The notes under the pieces were generated by a model. The model had not been told where the DNA came from. It saw only the letters and a list, made by a program, of their open reading frames with translations, and did not search any database. From positions 62,001 to 126,000 of the forward strand of contig WSYH01000046.1 of NCBI GenBank assembly GCA_036426205.1: 64,000 nucleotides of DNA, in the 5' to 3' direction. A program made the translations under genes and the position numbers. Shown here piece by piece: positions 22,115-33,242 of the stretch. The stretch comes from Ascaphus truei. Its lineage: Eukaryota > Chordata > Amphibia > Anura > Ascaphidae. Positions within the stretch are counted from its first letter, which is position 1; each line of letters opens with the position of its first letter.

Positions 22115-23480
22115 CCTAAAGCTGGCCGACCAGTGTTCTTTTCAGGAATGTACTTTCTGACCGAGCCCAGATAACTACTACTTTGACATTGTTACATAAA
22201 ACCAACATGCCCCATACAAAGGTAGTCCATGTTCTATATTCTTTTATAGTTGTTATATTTTTGCAATTAGGCTTTTGATCCTAAATTTGCATGTCACTCC
22301 CTTAAGTCTAATAAATGAGACTACTGCTTTTAAAGACAGGTTGTCCAGGACGATTCAAACTTGACTTCTTAAAAGGCCCTAAGCTCTATTCAATTACTTA
22401 TTTATTTTTTTTACCTAGCAACAGTGGTTTATGATCTAACATTTTAAATCCATATGACATCTGGACTTTTTAGGGGGAAGTTAGTTTATTAACATTTGCC
22501 TTCAGTTTTACAACATATTAAAACCTTAATAAATCAGTGCACAACGGTTGAGGAGGACGTTTTAAAGGCAGCTGTCCCGCCATCCCCAGCCACACTGCAA
22601 CCTATTAACAAGTAGCAGGCGTAACAGCTTCGTTACTTTAGGTATCCTTTCATAGCACGTTAAAAAGGCACAACTAGAAAAGGTTTCTGGACGAAATCAC
22701 CTTTTGTTTATTTTGATTCTAGACTGTGAATAACAATTCTGGTTACATCCTTAAACCAAGATTATTAGGCAATACATTTTAAGTTAATTTATGGTAACAT
22801 TAGCTGTTGTGTAATGCCCCTATAAGTGAGTAAAACGAACATATTTATAGGCTGTTCAAAACTGTTCTAAATTAAAAACATTATATATTTGCCACATGAA
22901 ATTAAATGGTTTAATTTATGAAACAATAACAAATTATACTGCAAATGTCACGTTGAATTGCTTACTTGAGAGTTCAATTTCAGCAACACAGAGCTAATTA
23001 GGCTAATAAGGTTAGCATAAAAATAATAGTAGGCTATACATGTAAACAGCAGGAAAGTGTTATTGCCCCTCTAGAGGCCCTTCAAATCCTCTTAAAACGT
23101 AAGTAATTCTAAAAAGGAGGCGTGCACAAAACACCTTCAATAGTGTAGATGTTTTTATTCAATAATAATAAAGTTTTGTTGCATTAAAAACTTGACAAAC
23201 AGTCACCTTTCTCTGTTATATTACAGAGTTCCAGTAACATTTATAGACAAATGTATAAATAAATAGAATAGAAATGGTTGTTTTATTACTTTTTTTTCTT
23301 TACTCAGATTTGTATCTGTAAATGCACTACCATTTAAAGTAAGATATACTTTTATTTATTTGTTTCGCAGGCACTTTCAAAGCATACAATTACAAAACTA
23401 ATAATGACCAAATGTCTTCCTTCAAACTATGGAGAATATACAGATAAAAATCCCAATTCAACTGCATTGGTAGAGTCCAA
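22115..23480. other. AT-rich non-coding DNA
   Basis: Long unique-looking AT-rich stretch with no ORF worth reporting. It could be intron or intergenic. I found no splice-flanked exon in it. Confidence 0.35.
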
Positions 23481-23597
23481 AATTGATTGCCTTTTTCTAG
23501 TAGCTGTACCGGTCCTGAAAAAAAAAAAGCGGATTATATGTAGACAGCTTTTAGCAGACCAACAGAGTTCTTCATAGATTACATTCCAGTTTATAGA

Positions 23598-23633
23598 GCT
23601 TTCAAAACCTCACAGGTTTCTTCTTCAAGTGGT
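23598..23633 (-). ncRNA. Hammerhead-ribozyme-like motif, PLE copy 2
   Basis: Minus strand: CTTGAAGAAG, then an AAACCT / AGGTTT stem with a three-base loop, then GAAAGC. Same architecture as at 60550 after PLE copy 3. The first box is non-canonical. Confidence 0.45.
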
Positions 23634-23770
23634 CTGAGGTAGCACAATTAGAAGGAAATATATATCTCAAAGTGATGAGTAAGGGTGGTGACAAACTTGT
23701 AGGGGGTCTTACAAGTGGAATGGTGAGAACATTAGCGTAAATTAGGAGGAGCCATGTATCCTAAGTGTTA

Positions 23771-24123
23771 GGCCTCGGCCATGTTCCTTGCTTGCTGGCG
23801 GAAGCGCGCTCAGCACTGAGCCCCTACAGCCGCAATTAGAGCGGCTTTAGTAGGGGCTCACCTGCGCTTCCGGAAGCGCAGGTCTTAGGGGAATTTTAAA
23901 TTCCCCTGCTTGCCGGCGAGACAGGCCGGTAACGTGAGCGGTTCGCCCAATGAGGGCGAACCAGCTCCGTGACGTCACTGGCCCGCCCCCGGCCAGTGAC
24001 GCGCCCGCCCCCGGACGGCTGCTGAGAGCGCTTGCGGTAAGCAACCGCAAGGCCAGGGAAAGAACCCGCTTTCCCTGAGCTTCAGCGCGCCTCAGCACGC
24101 CAGCGGTAAGCGTGTCCGAGGCC
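23771..24123. mobile_element. Harbinger-like MITE, 353 bp, TTA target duplication
   Basis: The ends GGCCTCGGCCATG and CGTGTCCGAGGCC are inverted and imperfectly paired for about 45 bp. TTA flanks both sides (23768-23770 and 24124-24126), as expected for PIF/Harbinger insertions. The body is very GC-rich, contains GTGACGTCAC-type palindromes and has no transposase. Confidence 0.7.
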
Positions 24124-24620
24124 TTAGAGGTGGAATAGCAGAGGTATGCTTAAGCATCAGCTTTGCTCACACCTTCTATATGTGGAGCAGGAATTGAATG
24201 TTACTATAAATTGGTCAAATCCAGTATCTTGTTTTAAGACAATATTTTGAGTTAAGTTGAATATGTTTTTAATGCCCATGAATTTTCCTCTTGTGTATTT
24301 GTAAAAATCCCTTTGAGACTAATTACTGTAAAAGCTGTCCCTGCTGATCGACATTGGATTGCATTCTTTTTTTTTTATTGCTGCGTTTTTCATAATTTTT
24401 TTTGTATCTCGATTCATCAGATATAAGCATTAAAAAAATGAAGGGGTTTGATCTATAAACTGTTATAGGGCCGATCTGGTGCCATCACAACCTATAGAAT
24501 AAGCTCCTAAGTGCCTTGTGTGGTTAACATAGAGCTTTCCCCAAAGCCCAGTACAGTCTAATGGTGGCCTCAGAAGCTAGGGAAGTGAATGATCCCTCTA
24601 TAGATCTTATTTTTCTAATA

Positions 24621-24937
24621 TAGCGGTGCGCAAACTGGGGGCACGCGAGAATTTGCAGGGGGGGGGGCACGGGCTGTTACAGAGGCCCCGCTCTCTTCCC
24701 CCAGGCATTTAATTTAATGCCGGGGGAGGCGTGAGGCCTCTGTAACCTCACTTACCTACTGGCAGCCGGGTCTTTGGTGACATGTCGCCATGGCAATGCG
24801 CATCAAATGATGCAGTGGGGTCACGAGACATGACCCACAACATCATTTGAAGCTGTGCCTTCGGGGAAGGGAAGGGGGGCGCAAACGCTGTGGCTCCCAG
24901 GAAGGGGGCCGCAGCTGAAAAAGTTTGCGCAGCGCTG
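24621..24937 (+). mobile_element. hAT-like MITE copy 1, 317 bp, 8-bp target duplication
   Basis: It starts TAGCGGTGCGCAAACT and ends AGTTTGCGCAGCGCTG, inverted ends of the CAGNGGTGCGCAAACT type. The flanks TTCTAATA (24613-24620) and TTCTAATC (24938-24945) match at 7 of 8 positions, the length expected of hAT insertions. The body carries ACAGAGGCCC and CGCCATGGCAA, shared with 45168-45448. No transposase. Confidence 0.85.
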
Positions 24938-24999
24938 TTCTAATCCATGATGATGGTGGTCTTTTTACATATTCAGTAAATTTGCATGTTTTGCATTTC

Positions 25000-26470
25000 T
25001 TTTGATTGCAGTACTGTTCCCTTAAATGTCTGTATTAAGGTTAGATACCAATCCAAAAGATATTCATGTTGGAAAGTGGCTTGCAGGTGATCATGGGTGG
25101 TTCTGGAATAATAGTTTTCAGTTTTCATGGGTTGTAGCTCTTTGATGATATCTTTGGGTTGTACGTTATGACTGACGAGAGGAATCAGTTTAGTTTACCT
25201 TTTTAATTTGTAATCTCTCTTGAGACCTGTATTGCTTATTCCATTTCACGATTTGGTGGGCAGAGTGGTCTTGTTCCATGAAGTCTTCATGAAGTGATTT
25301 GAGGTGTTTATCCCCTATGTTCGCATTAAAGCAGAGTCTGTGGTATCTGACGGTCTGGCTGAAATTAACAGATTTTGTTTTGGTGTGGCAGGGATGGAAG
25401 CTGGTTTTATGCAATTGATCTATGGGTTTTCTATAGATGGCCGAGCCAACATAACCATCTTTTATGGTGATTTGATTGTGGTGTCAAAGAAATAGTGGTA
25501 GAATATGCCAAGGACCGTTTTATAGCTGTTGATGTCCTTGTGAAACCAAGGGATTGTCCAATGATAATTGTCATCCACTGTATATACGTGAGGTACAGAT
25601 GTAGCGGACATTATTGCCTCGACTAATGCTACTGTGTTATTAATGCAAGTTTTACAGTGAACATCATTGAAACAATGGTAACATGTGTGTTCTCCATAAC
25701 GCATGTGATATTTACTTCTGCATTATTTCAGAGTAATTCTGTCTTAATGGAGGTAATAATGTGGGAGGGCATACTGTGATGTGGCTGTAGGTTTAAAATA
25801 CTTTGGACAAAATATTGAAGTAAATGACCCTTGCTGATGAGAAGATAAATAGATAAGTATTTTACTATATAATTTGTCATATTGGAAGTAGCACTGGGGC
25901 TTTTTTATCTTCTGTTCTATACATGTCACATTCCTAGTAGCACTCCTTTTAACACAAATATATATGATGTGGCGGATTTGGGTTCTGAGTTTACAGGGGC
26001 TGTGTGTGTGGGTAATAATGTTGGCAACATCTGTACATGGGTTCAGCTTGTTCTCTCAGAAAGTCCTCCTCTAGATGGACCATAAAGAGGTTGGCATATT
26101 GTGGTACCATGCATGTGCCCATGGGAGTGACCATTTTTTGCAGAAAGTAGATCACCAAAAGAGAAGTTGAAATGAGAAAAAAAAATTAAATAGGTTTTAG
26201 TGACTATGTTGTCAGGGACGTATTGTGAGCACTTAGTTGTAGGAATCTCTAGTAGAACGCAATACCATATTTGCAAGGAATGTTAGTGTAAAGCAAGTTG
26301 ACATCCATGGAGGCTAAGATAGAATTGGAGACCTGTCGTTTCCTCTGCAACGCTGTGGTGTTTTGGATAAAGTTTTTGGTGTTTGTTGCTAGAGCTGCAA
26401 GAATGGTTTCAATGAGTACCTTTTATATATTTTTGTTGGTTGGGGTCTTCAGCAATCCAGAACACATTTC
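25000..26470 (-). pseudogene. Penelope-like RT, heavily decayed (copy 2)
   Basis: Minus-strand pieces in the right order for a PLE reverse transcriptase: motif A-like ILASMDVNLLYTNIP (about 26310), VTPMGTCMVPQYANLFMVHL (about 26130-26080), and the post-catalytic segment with SFHPCHTKTKSVNFSQTVRY and HRLCFNANIGDKHLKSLHEDF (25414-25300). At least five frame changes and stops separate them. The FxDD box is not clearly preserved between about 26030 and 25750, and no GIY-YIG endonuclease can be seen downstream. Confidence 0.75.
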
Positions 26471-26474
26471 AAAT

Positions 26475-27310
26475 TAGTTTTTTTATTATTGATTCTGGTT
26501 TATTGAGATATAGACCATGTGTCAATGCTCACATTTAAAAAATAAATATATTGGAATAGAAAGGGTTAATTAAGCAACATTGTTCTGGGACTCTTTATAG
26601 TTCACCAAATAAAGAAGGAACTTTTACAAAAATCAATGGACCATCACTTAACATGACAGGTGATTTTCAGTGTTTTTAAGCTCCTCTGTGTCCTCTAATA
26701 TTGACATAAGCAGACTATAGTTACATAGTAGATGAGGTTGAAAAACAATATACAGTACGTCCATCAATTTCAACCTATGCTAAATTTAGACGACAGATAT
26801 TTATTCTATATTTTTTACTTACTGTATATTGATATAGAGGAAGGCAAACACAAAACCCCATCATGGATTTGAACAGCAGGTAGAGAGGAAAGATCAGAGC
26901 CATGGTTTACAAATCAGGAGCACTAAAAGGATGACTTACAAGGAAGTGTACTTCAATTTAAGTTTTTAATGCAAGCAGCAGCATTATGAGTGTATCATAA
27001 TAACTTTAGTCCTGTTATTGAATAAAGCTATCTACCCTATTGAAGTGGTTTGTTTGTACTCTTAGAAATGCTTTAATTTCAGCAATCACATAGGGAAAAG
27101 TCAGAAGATGGTACCACTGTTCATCTCTTTTGCACATCTGGGAATTGCAATACATGTCTTGTACATCCTTGATATTGTGTGATTTAGGTTCTGTTATATT
27201 ATTAAAGCACTGTACACATTTGTGGCCAAAAAAAAAAAAATCATTATATTTGATGATGTTTGCTTTCATTGGTATGAAAGTACAGTATTTTGTTGTTAAA
27301 TTAATACCAT
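26475..27310. other. AT-rich non-coding DNA
   Basis: No recognisable coding region. ORFs on both strands at 27015-27312 are short and domain-free. The sequence could be intronic. Confidence 0.3.
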
Positions 27311-27315
27311 AAAGC

Positions 27316-27520
27316 AGGGGAGCACAATCTTTTCCCCCTGCCGGCTATCCCCCCCCCCTCCTTACTTTGGCTCCGGCGTTCTGACGTCAAGACGCCGTGG
27401 CGTCACGTTACCAGTTGCGTCATTTGATGCCATGTCGCTATAGCAACGCATCTCCAGAAGCTGTCTGAGCCAAGGTGAAGTTTACAGAGGCCTTCGCTGC
27501 TCTGCCTGCAGAGAATACCG
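27316..27520. repeat. Possible degraded hAT-like short element
   Basis: Shares CATTTGATG, GCCATGTCGC-TAGCAACGC and TTTACAGAGGCC with the hAT-like copies at 24621 and 45168, in rearranged orientation. Ends are not intact. Confidence 0.4.
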
Positions 27521-27671
27521 GGCATGCCCCCCAGTTTGTGCTCTCCTGCCACAAGGCATAACATTTGTGAAATGTTATGTTCACCCAACTCAATTTTAAA
27601 ATGTATATGCTTGATGTAGCCTTTTAACAAACTTTTTAAGATTGACGTTTCAGTATATCTATTTTGTTGCA

Positions 27672-28150
27672 CAGATGTATGTATGTCTTTATTTATATAG
27701 CACCATTAATGTACATAGCGCTTCATAGCATTAATACACGTGACAATCATATAAATAGCAAATAATACAAATAACAGATCATGGCAATAAGTGCCTCAGA
27801 CATAAAAGTAACATTTAGGAAAAGGAGTCCCTGCTCTGAAGAGCTTACAATCTAATTGTTAGGTAGGAAGAATGTACAGAGACAGTAGGAGGGCATTCTG
27901 GTAAGTGCGTCTGCAAGGGGCCAAGGTTTATGTATGAGGTGTCATGTGTCAGCCACAGAGCTACTCATAAGCTTCGTTAAGGAGGTGTGTTTTAAGGTGG
28001 GTCTTAAAGGTGGATAGAGAGGGCGCTAGTCGGAAATTCAGGGGAAGGGCATTTCCAGGGGTGTGGGGCAGTCAGTGAGAAAAGTTTTTAAGGCGGGAGA
28101 GGGCTTTAGATACAAGGGGGTAGATAGATTCATCCTTGAGCGGAACGCAT
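27672..28150 (-). mobile_element. L2-type LINE 3' end
   Basis: Minus-strand copy of the same tail as 12760-12955, with CTTTATTTATATAGC at its 3' end and GCTTACAATCTAATTG inside. It extends further 5' into the region just after RT (27960-28150: GTGTGTTTTAAGGTGGGTCTT, GGCGGGAGAGGGCTTTAGATAC) that overlaps the 17985-18560 fragment. Frames are broken. Confidence 0.8.
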
Positions 28151-28319
28151 ATTGATTGCAAATGTGTAAGCTTTTTAATGGATGCTGTTTTCAGACATAT
28201 AAGTTAAAGGGACAAGGCCTGTATAATTAAATGCTAATTGTATGATTTGTAACATTAAATAAAAAAAATTATAAAATGTTATTAGTGCTTCTCTGATAAA
28301 ATTTGAGACTTTTTAAATA

Positions 28320-29065
28320 CAGCAATACTACTTTCAAACTTTTTTTCACCTTTATTATTTTTATATGAAAAGCATGTGACCATGTACAATTATACATTCT
28401 CACCCAAGCTGGCAATTGGCTGGTGCTCCTGCCATAAATCTGTCAAAATCCTGATTGTGTGCCCAGGACTGCCGACAAAGTGGGACAGCCGGGACTCCTG
28501 CCCCGGCGGGTAAAGGGGTTCCCTTCCGGCAAACCTACCATGTTTCCTGCTCCACAGAGGGGGCCTTCTGGAAGCTGTCCTTGTAGGTGCATGCTGTAGG
28601 CCGGTGGAGAGGACGCACCCCTGACAGGCACCTTCTAGTAGGAAGCTCTGCAGGCTCCCTGCAGGGGCCTCTAACAGGCCGCCTCAATCCTCCAGGGCAG
28701 AAGGTAGGCTCCTGTCCGTCCCTCTGTGTCCCCCCCCCCCCTCCTCTCCTCTGTCTCTCGCCCCCTTTCCATAAGTATCCCCTCCTATTTGATTTCCCCC
28801 CCTCAGGGACCCCTGGTGCACCAAGGGGGCCTGCTCCTTTACTTTGACCCCAATATTTCTGTCGGTGGCCCTATGTGCACCTAACATAATGGCTGATTCA
28901 GTCAGTGTAACTCAGCAGCTACAATATATCATTATATTATTAAGGTAACATTATTTATTGTAACAGTGTACAACTGAAACTGCTGAGAACGTTTGCAACA
29001 AATTATGCCGAACAGGAAAATGTTGCAGATATCTTGCACTGCTTGGGAGGTGGGTTAAAACCTGC
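28320..29065 (+). repeat. MITE-like repeat, copy 2, with a nested insertion
   Basis: The two halves, 28320-28457 and 28887-29065, match 20300-20150 and 20115-19945 of the minus-strand copy. The intervening ~430 bp (28458-28886), GC-rich with a C-run at 28731-28742, has no counterpart in the other copy, so it is a later insertion. Its ends show no obvious inverted repeat. Confidence 0.65.
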
Positions 29066-29518
29066 TATGTTCCTCCAAATAAATTAAATTAAGATTAAGT
29101 CAATTAAGTCAATTAAACAATTAAATGGCAGTTCAACCTACTAGGCACAAAAATTAAATATTTTTTTTTGTAAACTAATAAAATAGTATGGCTTACAAAC
29201 ATAAAAGTAAAATCAGCATAGGCCTACCTACAGTAAACTTTATTTTTGTTTGTATTTAATAGGCTTCCTTTGCTGTCAGGGGGGGATGATGCCACAGCCA
29301 GTTTGACTGTAGTGTGGTGTTGATGTTATGTGCAAAATCACTCAAGCCAGTCTGGTGACTTCACCACTGTGTGCCTCTGACTTCTGAATGAGCAAAAAAC
29401 AGTATGGCATCTGTGTACTGTAGTATGATGGTATTCTTTTGTAACAGGAAGAACCATTTCAAGACCTTTGGTTATATTGACCTGTGCCTCACAGGCAATG
29501 TAAAGTAAGGGATTTGGG

Positions 29519-29519
<1 letters not shown>

Positions 29520-29553
<34 letters not shown>
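29520..29553. repeat. (AT)n microsatellite
   Basis: About 16 AT dinucleotides. Confidence 0.95.
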
Positions 29554-29556
<3 letters not shown>

Positions 29557-30236
29557 AATACAACTGTATGCTCATCTGCATGTCTTAGGCAGGTCTGCAA
29601 CCCCGCCTTTCCTCATTATCACCCAGCATACAGCACTCATCTGGAAATAAAATTATCCTAAAAAAAAACAGGATTTTTTTAAAATCTAAAAGCAATCTGA
29701 TCTAATTTCATTTTCATATGAGAAGTCTTCATTTCACATTTAAAAAAAATCTTCCCCAGAGACAAAAACACATGCCTTCCCATGCTTCTGAAAGGAACCC
29801 TACAGATGCTACACTTGTTGACTTAAGCAATGCCTCTTCTCCTCATTTCAAGAATGCAGTCAGCTGTTAAGGCATCTTCCAGAGTTGTCCTGGTCACACC
29901 AAGATGTCAAAAATGACTTGACTTGTGGCCCTCCCTCTGACAAATAAAGCCTCTCTCTTACAGCTGTTAAAGCCTGTTCATTTTAGTGCTCCTCTCTGAA
30001 AGCAGTACATTTGAATGGCTGCACCAGCTGCTTGCTTTATTTACAGTATTTCAACAAGAGAAAACATCTAAATTGGATGGTATGCCTTTCAAATGTTAAA
30101 ATATTTTCAATCTACATTAAAAGGGCCCTCATATAGACAGTTTTAAAAGACACAAAAGCGTGTATACTTTTATGGTTTTCTCTGGCCTGTCTCCAGTCCA
30201 CCCGATGGATATGAGCTTATAGACTGCATGTACTGC

Positions 30237-30297
30237 TGCGGCCGAGTTTATTCGAGCATTTGCCCGTTCTCGGCCGCAGCAGTTACCTGGCGCGCGC
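30237..30297 (-). repeat. GC-rich hairpin element, copy 2
   Basis: Minus strand: arms GCTGCGGCCGAG and CTCGGCCGCAGC around a loop with GGGCAAATGCTCGAATAAA. It is the same element as at 14333-14391, with both arms changed so that pairing is kept. Confidence 0.7.
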
Positions 30298-30458
30298 CGG
30301 AGGGTGCATGTAGCCTTTGTAACCACGCAAAGTATCCTCAGCAAAATCTACAGAAAAAAGTGAAAGCTATTTGTACAAGCATTGAATCCACCATTCTCTG
30401 AATAGTGAAATACTGTAGTAAAAATGTTATCAATCAATACTGATGAGGAACACTTACA

Positions 30459-30536
30459 GATGTAGCAAGATGTACAGTCCTCCGATTCGCAGGCAAACAT
30501 GCAAAAGTCCGAGGCACCGGGGACACTATCTGCCAT
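30459..30536 (-). CDS. Possible first coding exon
   Basis: On the minus strand an ATG at 30536 opens 26 codons (MADSVPGASDFCMFACESED continuing to CTSCYI) and runs into a perfect donor, TCTGTAAGTG. Cys-rich with acidic residues; no known domain. An ATG exon followed by a consensus donor is suggestive but common by chance. It cannot be the start of the gene with exons at 36.4-37.1 kb unless that gene has a downstream promoter. Confidence 0.3.
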
Positions 30537-30739
30537 GATGGAGCTATGGGGGGGGGGTCCATGTTTCTGAATGGAACCACCTGCAGCGTTAATCCTTCAG
30601 TGCTGTGACCACTGCAGTCGTGGGACTGAGTGTGACCGAGTGTGGCAGCGGCACAGAAGACAATACGTCATCCTACATCTGCATGAGCATGTTTACATCT
30701 CAGACAGGTCCCCAAACCTGCATTACTTCATATACACAG

Positions 30740-30870
30740 CATGCAATACTTTAGCTGCAGCCAGGAATTCTGGGTAATGACATACAAATGAGCACTCATA
30801 GTACATCACTTTGTGCTGCTTATCCACTATGTGGATCCCTTTAAGCTTTTACCTGCTGTTTTTGCACAGC
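30740..30870 (+). repeat. Short interspersed DNA repeat, copy 2
   Basis: Shares GGAATTCTGGG(T/A)AATGACATA with 13050-13080 and later a CAGCTTTTAA motif. Non-coding. Confidence 0.55.
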
Positions 30871-30879
30871 TTTTAAAGC

Positions 30880-32600
30880 AAAGGCAGGGTCAAAAAGTGC
30901 ATGGCCAGTGTATCAAATCAAAACCACATTTAAGCCTGACAAAAGGTATAAACAGGATTCACAAAAACAAAATATTAGCAGAATGCGTCAGGTTGAAAAT
31001 GAAAGTTGAAGGAGGTCCCTCCATTTATGGAGAGTCCGGCATCATAGTTTAACACAATGCACAATAGGTCATCACAATAGGTCAATTTTGGTGAAACTAA
31101 AAATCTTTTCTACAGTGTACCAAGAAAAATACAAGAATTCCTTTGAAGAATTTGTTAGAGACTATCAACAATCAACATGTAACAAATTGGAAAACAGCAA
31201 TGTCCTCTGTTGTATAAACTACAACTAAATTGTCTTTTATGCAAAGCCTAACCTAATGGAATTTTCTACATTCCCTCATATGCATGGATCAAATTTCAAT
31301 CCATACCATGGCCGAATTCCTAGAACACAACAGAGACAAAAACAAAAATACATGATACATGCACATAGAATATAGCATAATCCTGACAAACAGTAAGACA
31401 TCAAAGAAAAGGACACAAACCTACCAAATGATGCGGACATGTCAAAGGCACTTTCATCAAATAAAAACTGTAAAAAGTTGCAGCAACATGGAAAAAAAAA
31501 CAGAATCCTGTGTACGTTCCAAGCAAATCCGTCTGCTTCCCTTAACTTTATAAGGCACAGCAGACATGCAGCTCAACAAGCGGCAGCTCAGGCAAGAAAG
31601 ACTGCAGCTGCAAATTTGCTACCCTTCCTAGTTGGTGTTCTCGGATAGCTTCCTCCCTCTAACCATTCTGAAGCAAACATCGTAGAAAGGAATATTCTAA
31701 GCAGTCATTAGAAGGGCAAGGGTAAAACAGGCTTCTGTCTAAATACAGCCATACAGTTTTAGAAACACTGGAGTAGTTCTCTCCATGCAGCTGGAAAATA
31801 ATCCAGTGATTGTCTAGATTTGCTCTTTGCTGTCACTGCCAGCATACTGATTTTCCCTTCTCCGGTAACTCCGCCTCATCTGAAATTTTTTCCCTCCTAA
31901 GTGTCTCACTCCCTCTAGCTCAAATACACACAAAGTACTGTTTCTCATTTTCCCATTCTGGTTTTTCCAATGGACAAGCCTTGTTGCAGGTCAAAGGCCA
32001 AGCTTGATCTTATTTCCGTTTTAGTTGGAAGGAGAAACATGCTTTTTTTTTTGCTTTTTTTTTACAGCTTAAAGGATTAGCAACATTAGGTGGTTTTATT
32101 GATCAAGCTTCACCATTTCACTAAATCTGAATGTACAAATATGATTAAAAAAAAAAATCTAAATAGGATTGCATTTAGCTTTTAAAGAAATATGGTCTGG
32201 TTTAATAACAGTACGATATATACTAGCTATTTTTTATTTAAGTTTTAGCATTACATAAAATGTTTAAACCAAACCCATTTACAGGAGTAATATCCTTCAG
32301 AGTTTGTGTGAAACTCCGTGTTATTATTATTTAAATTGTTGAGGGCCAGGAAAATGCCTGGTGATGACAGACAATACATTTCCTCTGTAAATTGTTCTGT
32401 TGTCAACTATGGGGAACCAGACCTAAAGAAAGGATGTGTAAAGGAAATGAGGTACTATATAAGAAGGGCTTATCGTTTTTGTCTAGATCTACAAAATTGA
32501 GACAATAGCATTTTATATTCCTAGGTTAAAAAAAATGTTTTATACTTTTGAAGGCTGTTCAATATAAAAGTGGGTTAACACATTGTTAAAGCATATATCA
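30880..32600. other. AT-rich non-coding DNA
   Basis: No recognisable domain in any frame; several poly-A or poly-T runs (for example 32043-32073). Possibly intronic. Short plus-strand ORFs at 31359-31648 and 32318-32500 look like chance openings. Confidence 0.3.
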
Positions 32601-32620
32601 TTCACATAAATAGAAGTTAA

Positions 32621-33201
32621 CTAGCTGATACACCCGGCGTTGCCCGGGATTGCAGGGCAGGGGGTGAAAGGCAGGGGGAAGGGGGGTGAAAGGCGGGCAG
32701 GGGGGGTGGCGGGGGGAGGGGGGGTGAGCCGGAGAGCACGTGCTCTGGGAGGGGGGTGGGTTAATGGGAGAGCGCCGGGGAGCGGGCTGACGGCGGAAAC
32801 GCACGCATCTCCCTCCCCTCTGGCTGCAGGGAGAGGTGAAGAGAGCCGGAGGAGCGCTCTCGTGGGGGGGTGGGGCCCGAGGAAAAGAGCCGAGTGGGCA
32901 GGCGGCGGCACCGAGGAGCGGGCGCCGATGGCTGTGGGTAGCGGTGCTGGAGGCGCCGGGGAGGCTTAGGTTTGCTGTGAGGGGGGGTGGGTGTGGGGAG
33001 AGGTGAGGCGGCGCCACTGAGGAGCGGGCGCCGATGGCCGTGGGTAGCTGTGTCGGCGGCAGATGAGTGTGGCAGTTGGGACCAATGAGAGGCATGCGGG
33101 GGTGGGGCCGGGCCACGAACCAATCTGATTGACCAGAGGGTGAGTGACAGACCAACTGACCAATCAGATTGCCCATAAGCACAGCAAATATACAACGTTT
33201 T

Positions 33202-33205
<4 letters not shown>
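32621..33205 (+). repeat. GC-rich repeat beginning CTAGCTGATNNACCCGGCG
   Basis: It starts with the same 28-base block (CTAGCTGATACACCCGGCG ... TTGCCCGGG) as 43708-43735. The following GC-rich body differs completely from that copy. It shows an internal duplication: GGAGCGGGCGCCGATGGC(T/C)GTGGG at about 32915 and 33020. It ends near a (TA)n run at 33207-33238. Long open frames on both strands arise from base composition. Confidence 0.55.

Positions 33206-33206
<1 letters not shown>

Positions 33207-33238
<32 letters not shown>
33207..33238. repeat. (AT)n microsatellite
   Basis: About 16 AT dinucleotides. Confidence 0.95.

Positions 33239-33239
<1 letters not shown>

Positions 33240-33242
<3 letters not shown>

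Larger units (their letters stand above)
23500..26470 (-). mobile_element. Penelope-like element copy 2, interrupted twice
   Basis: Read on the minus strand: decayed RT (26470-25000), then a non-coding 3' region to about 23500 that holds a hammerhead-like motif (23633-23598). Its end, a T-run then CAGGACCGGTACAGCTAC, resembles the tails of vertebrate PLE-type repeats. Two short DNA elements lie inside the 3' region: a hAT-like one (24621-24937) and a Harbinger-like one (23771-24123). This fixes the order: PLE first, the other two later. Confidence 0.6.

Noticed and set aside
23150..23505. Looked like a terminal host exon: T-run, CAG, short frame ending DRYSY and stop, then AATAAATAAA
   Set aside because: The T-run followed by CAGGACCGGTACAGCTAC resembles the tail of PLE-type repeats, and it lies directly downstream of PLE copy 2 and its hammerhead-like motif, so repeat origin is more likely.
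29338..29523. 61-codon minus-strand frame beginning MFPNPLLYIACEAQ
   Set aside because: Considered as a host exon, but there is no clear acceptor/donor pair in phase and no recognisable similarity.
32598..33204. 194- and 147-codon minus-strand frames
   Set aside because: GC-rich interspersed repeat with an internal duplication; Pro/Ser/His-rich frames open on both strands.
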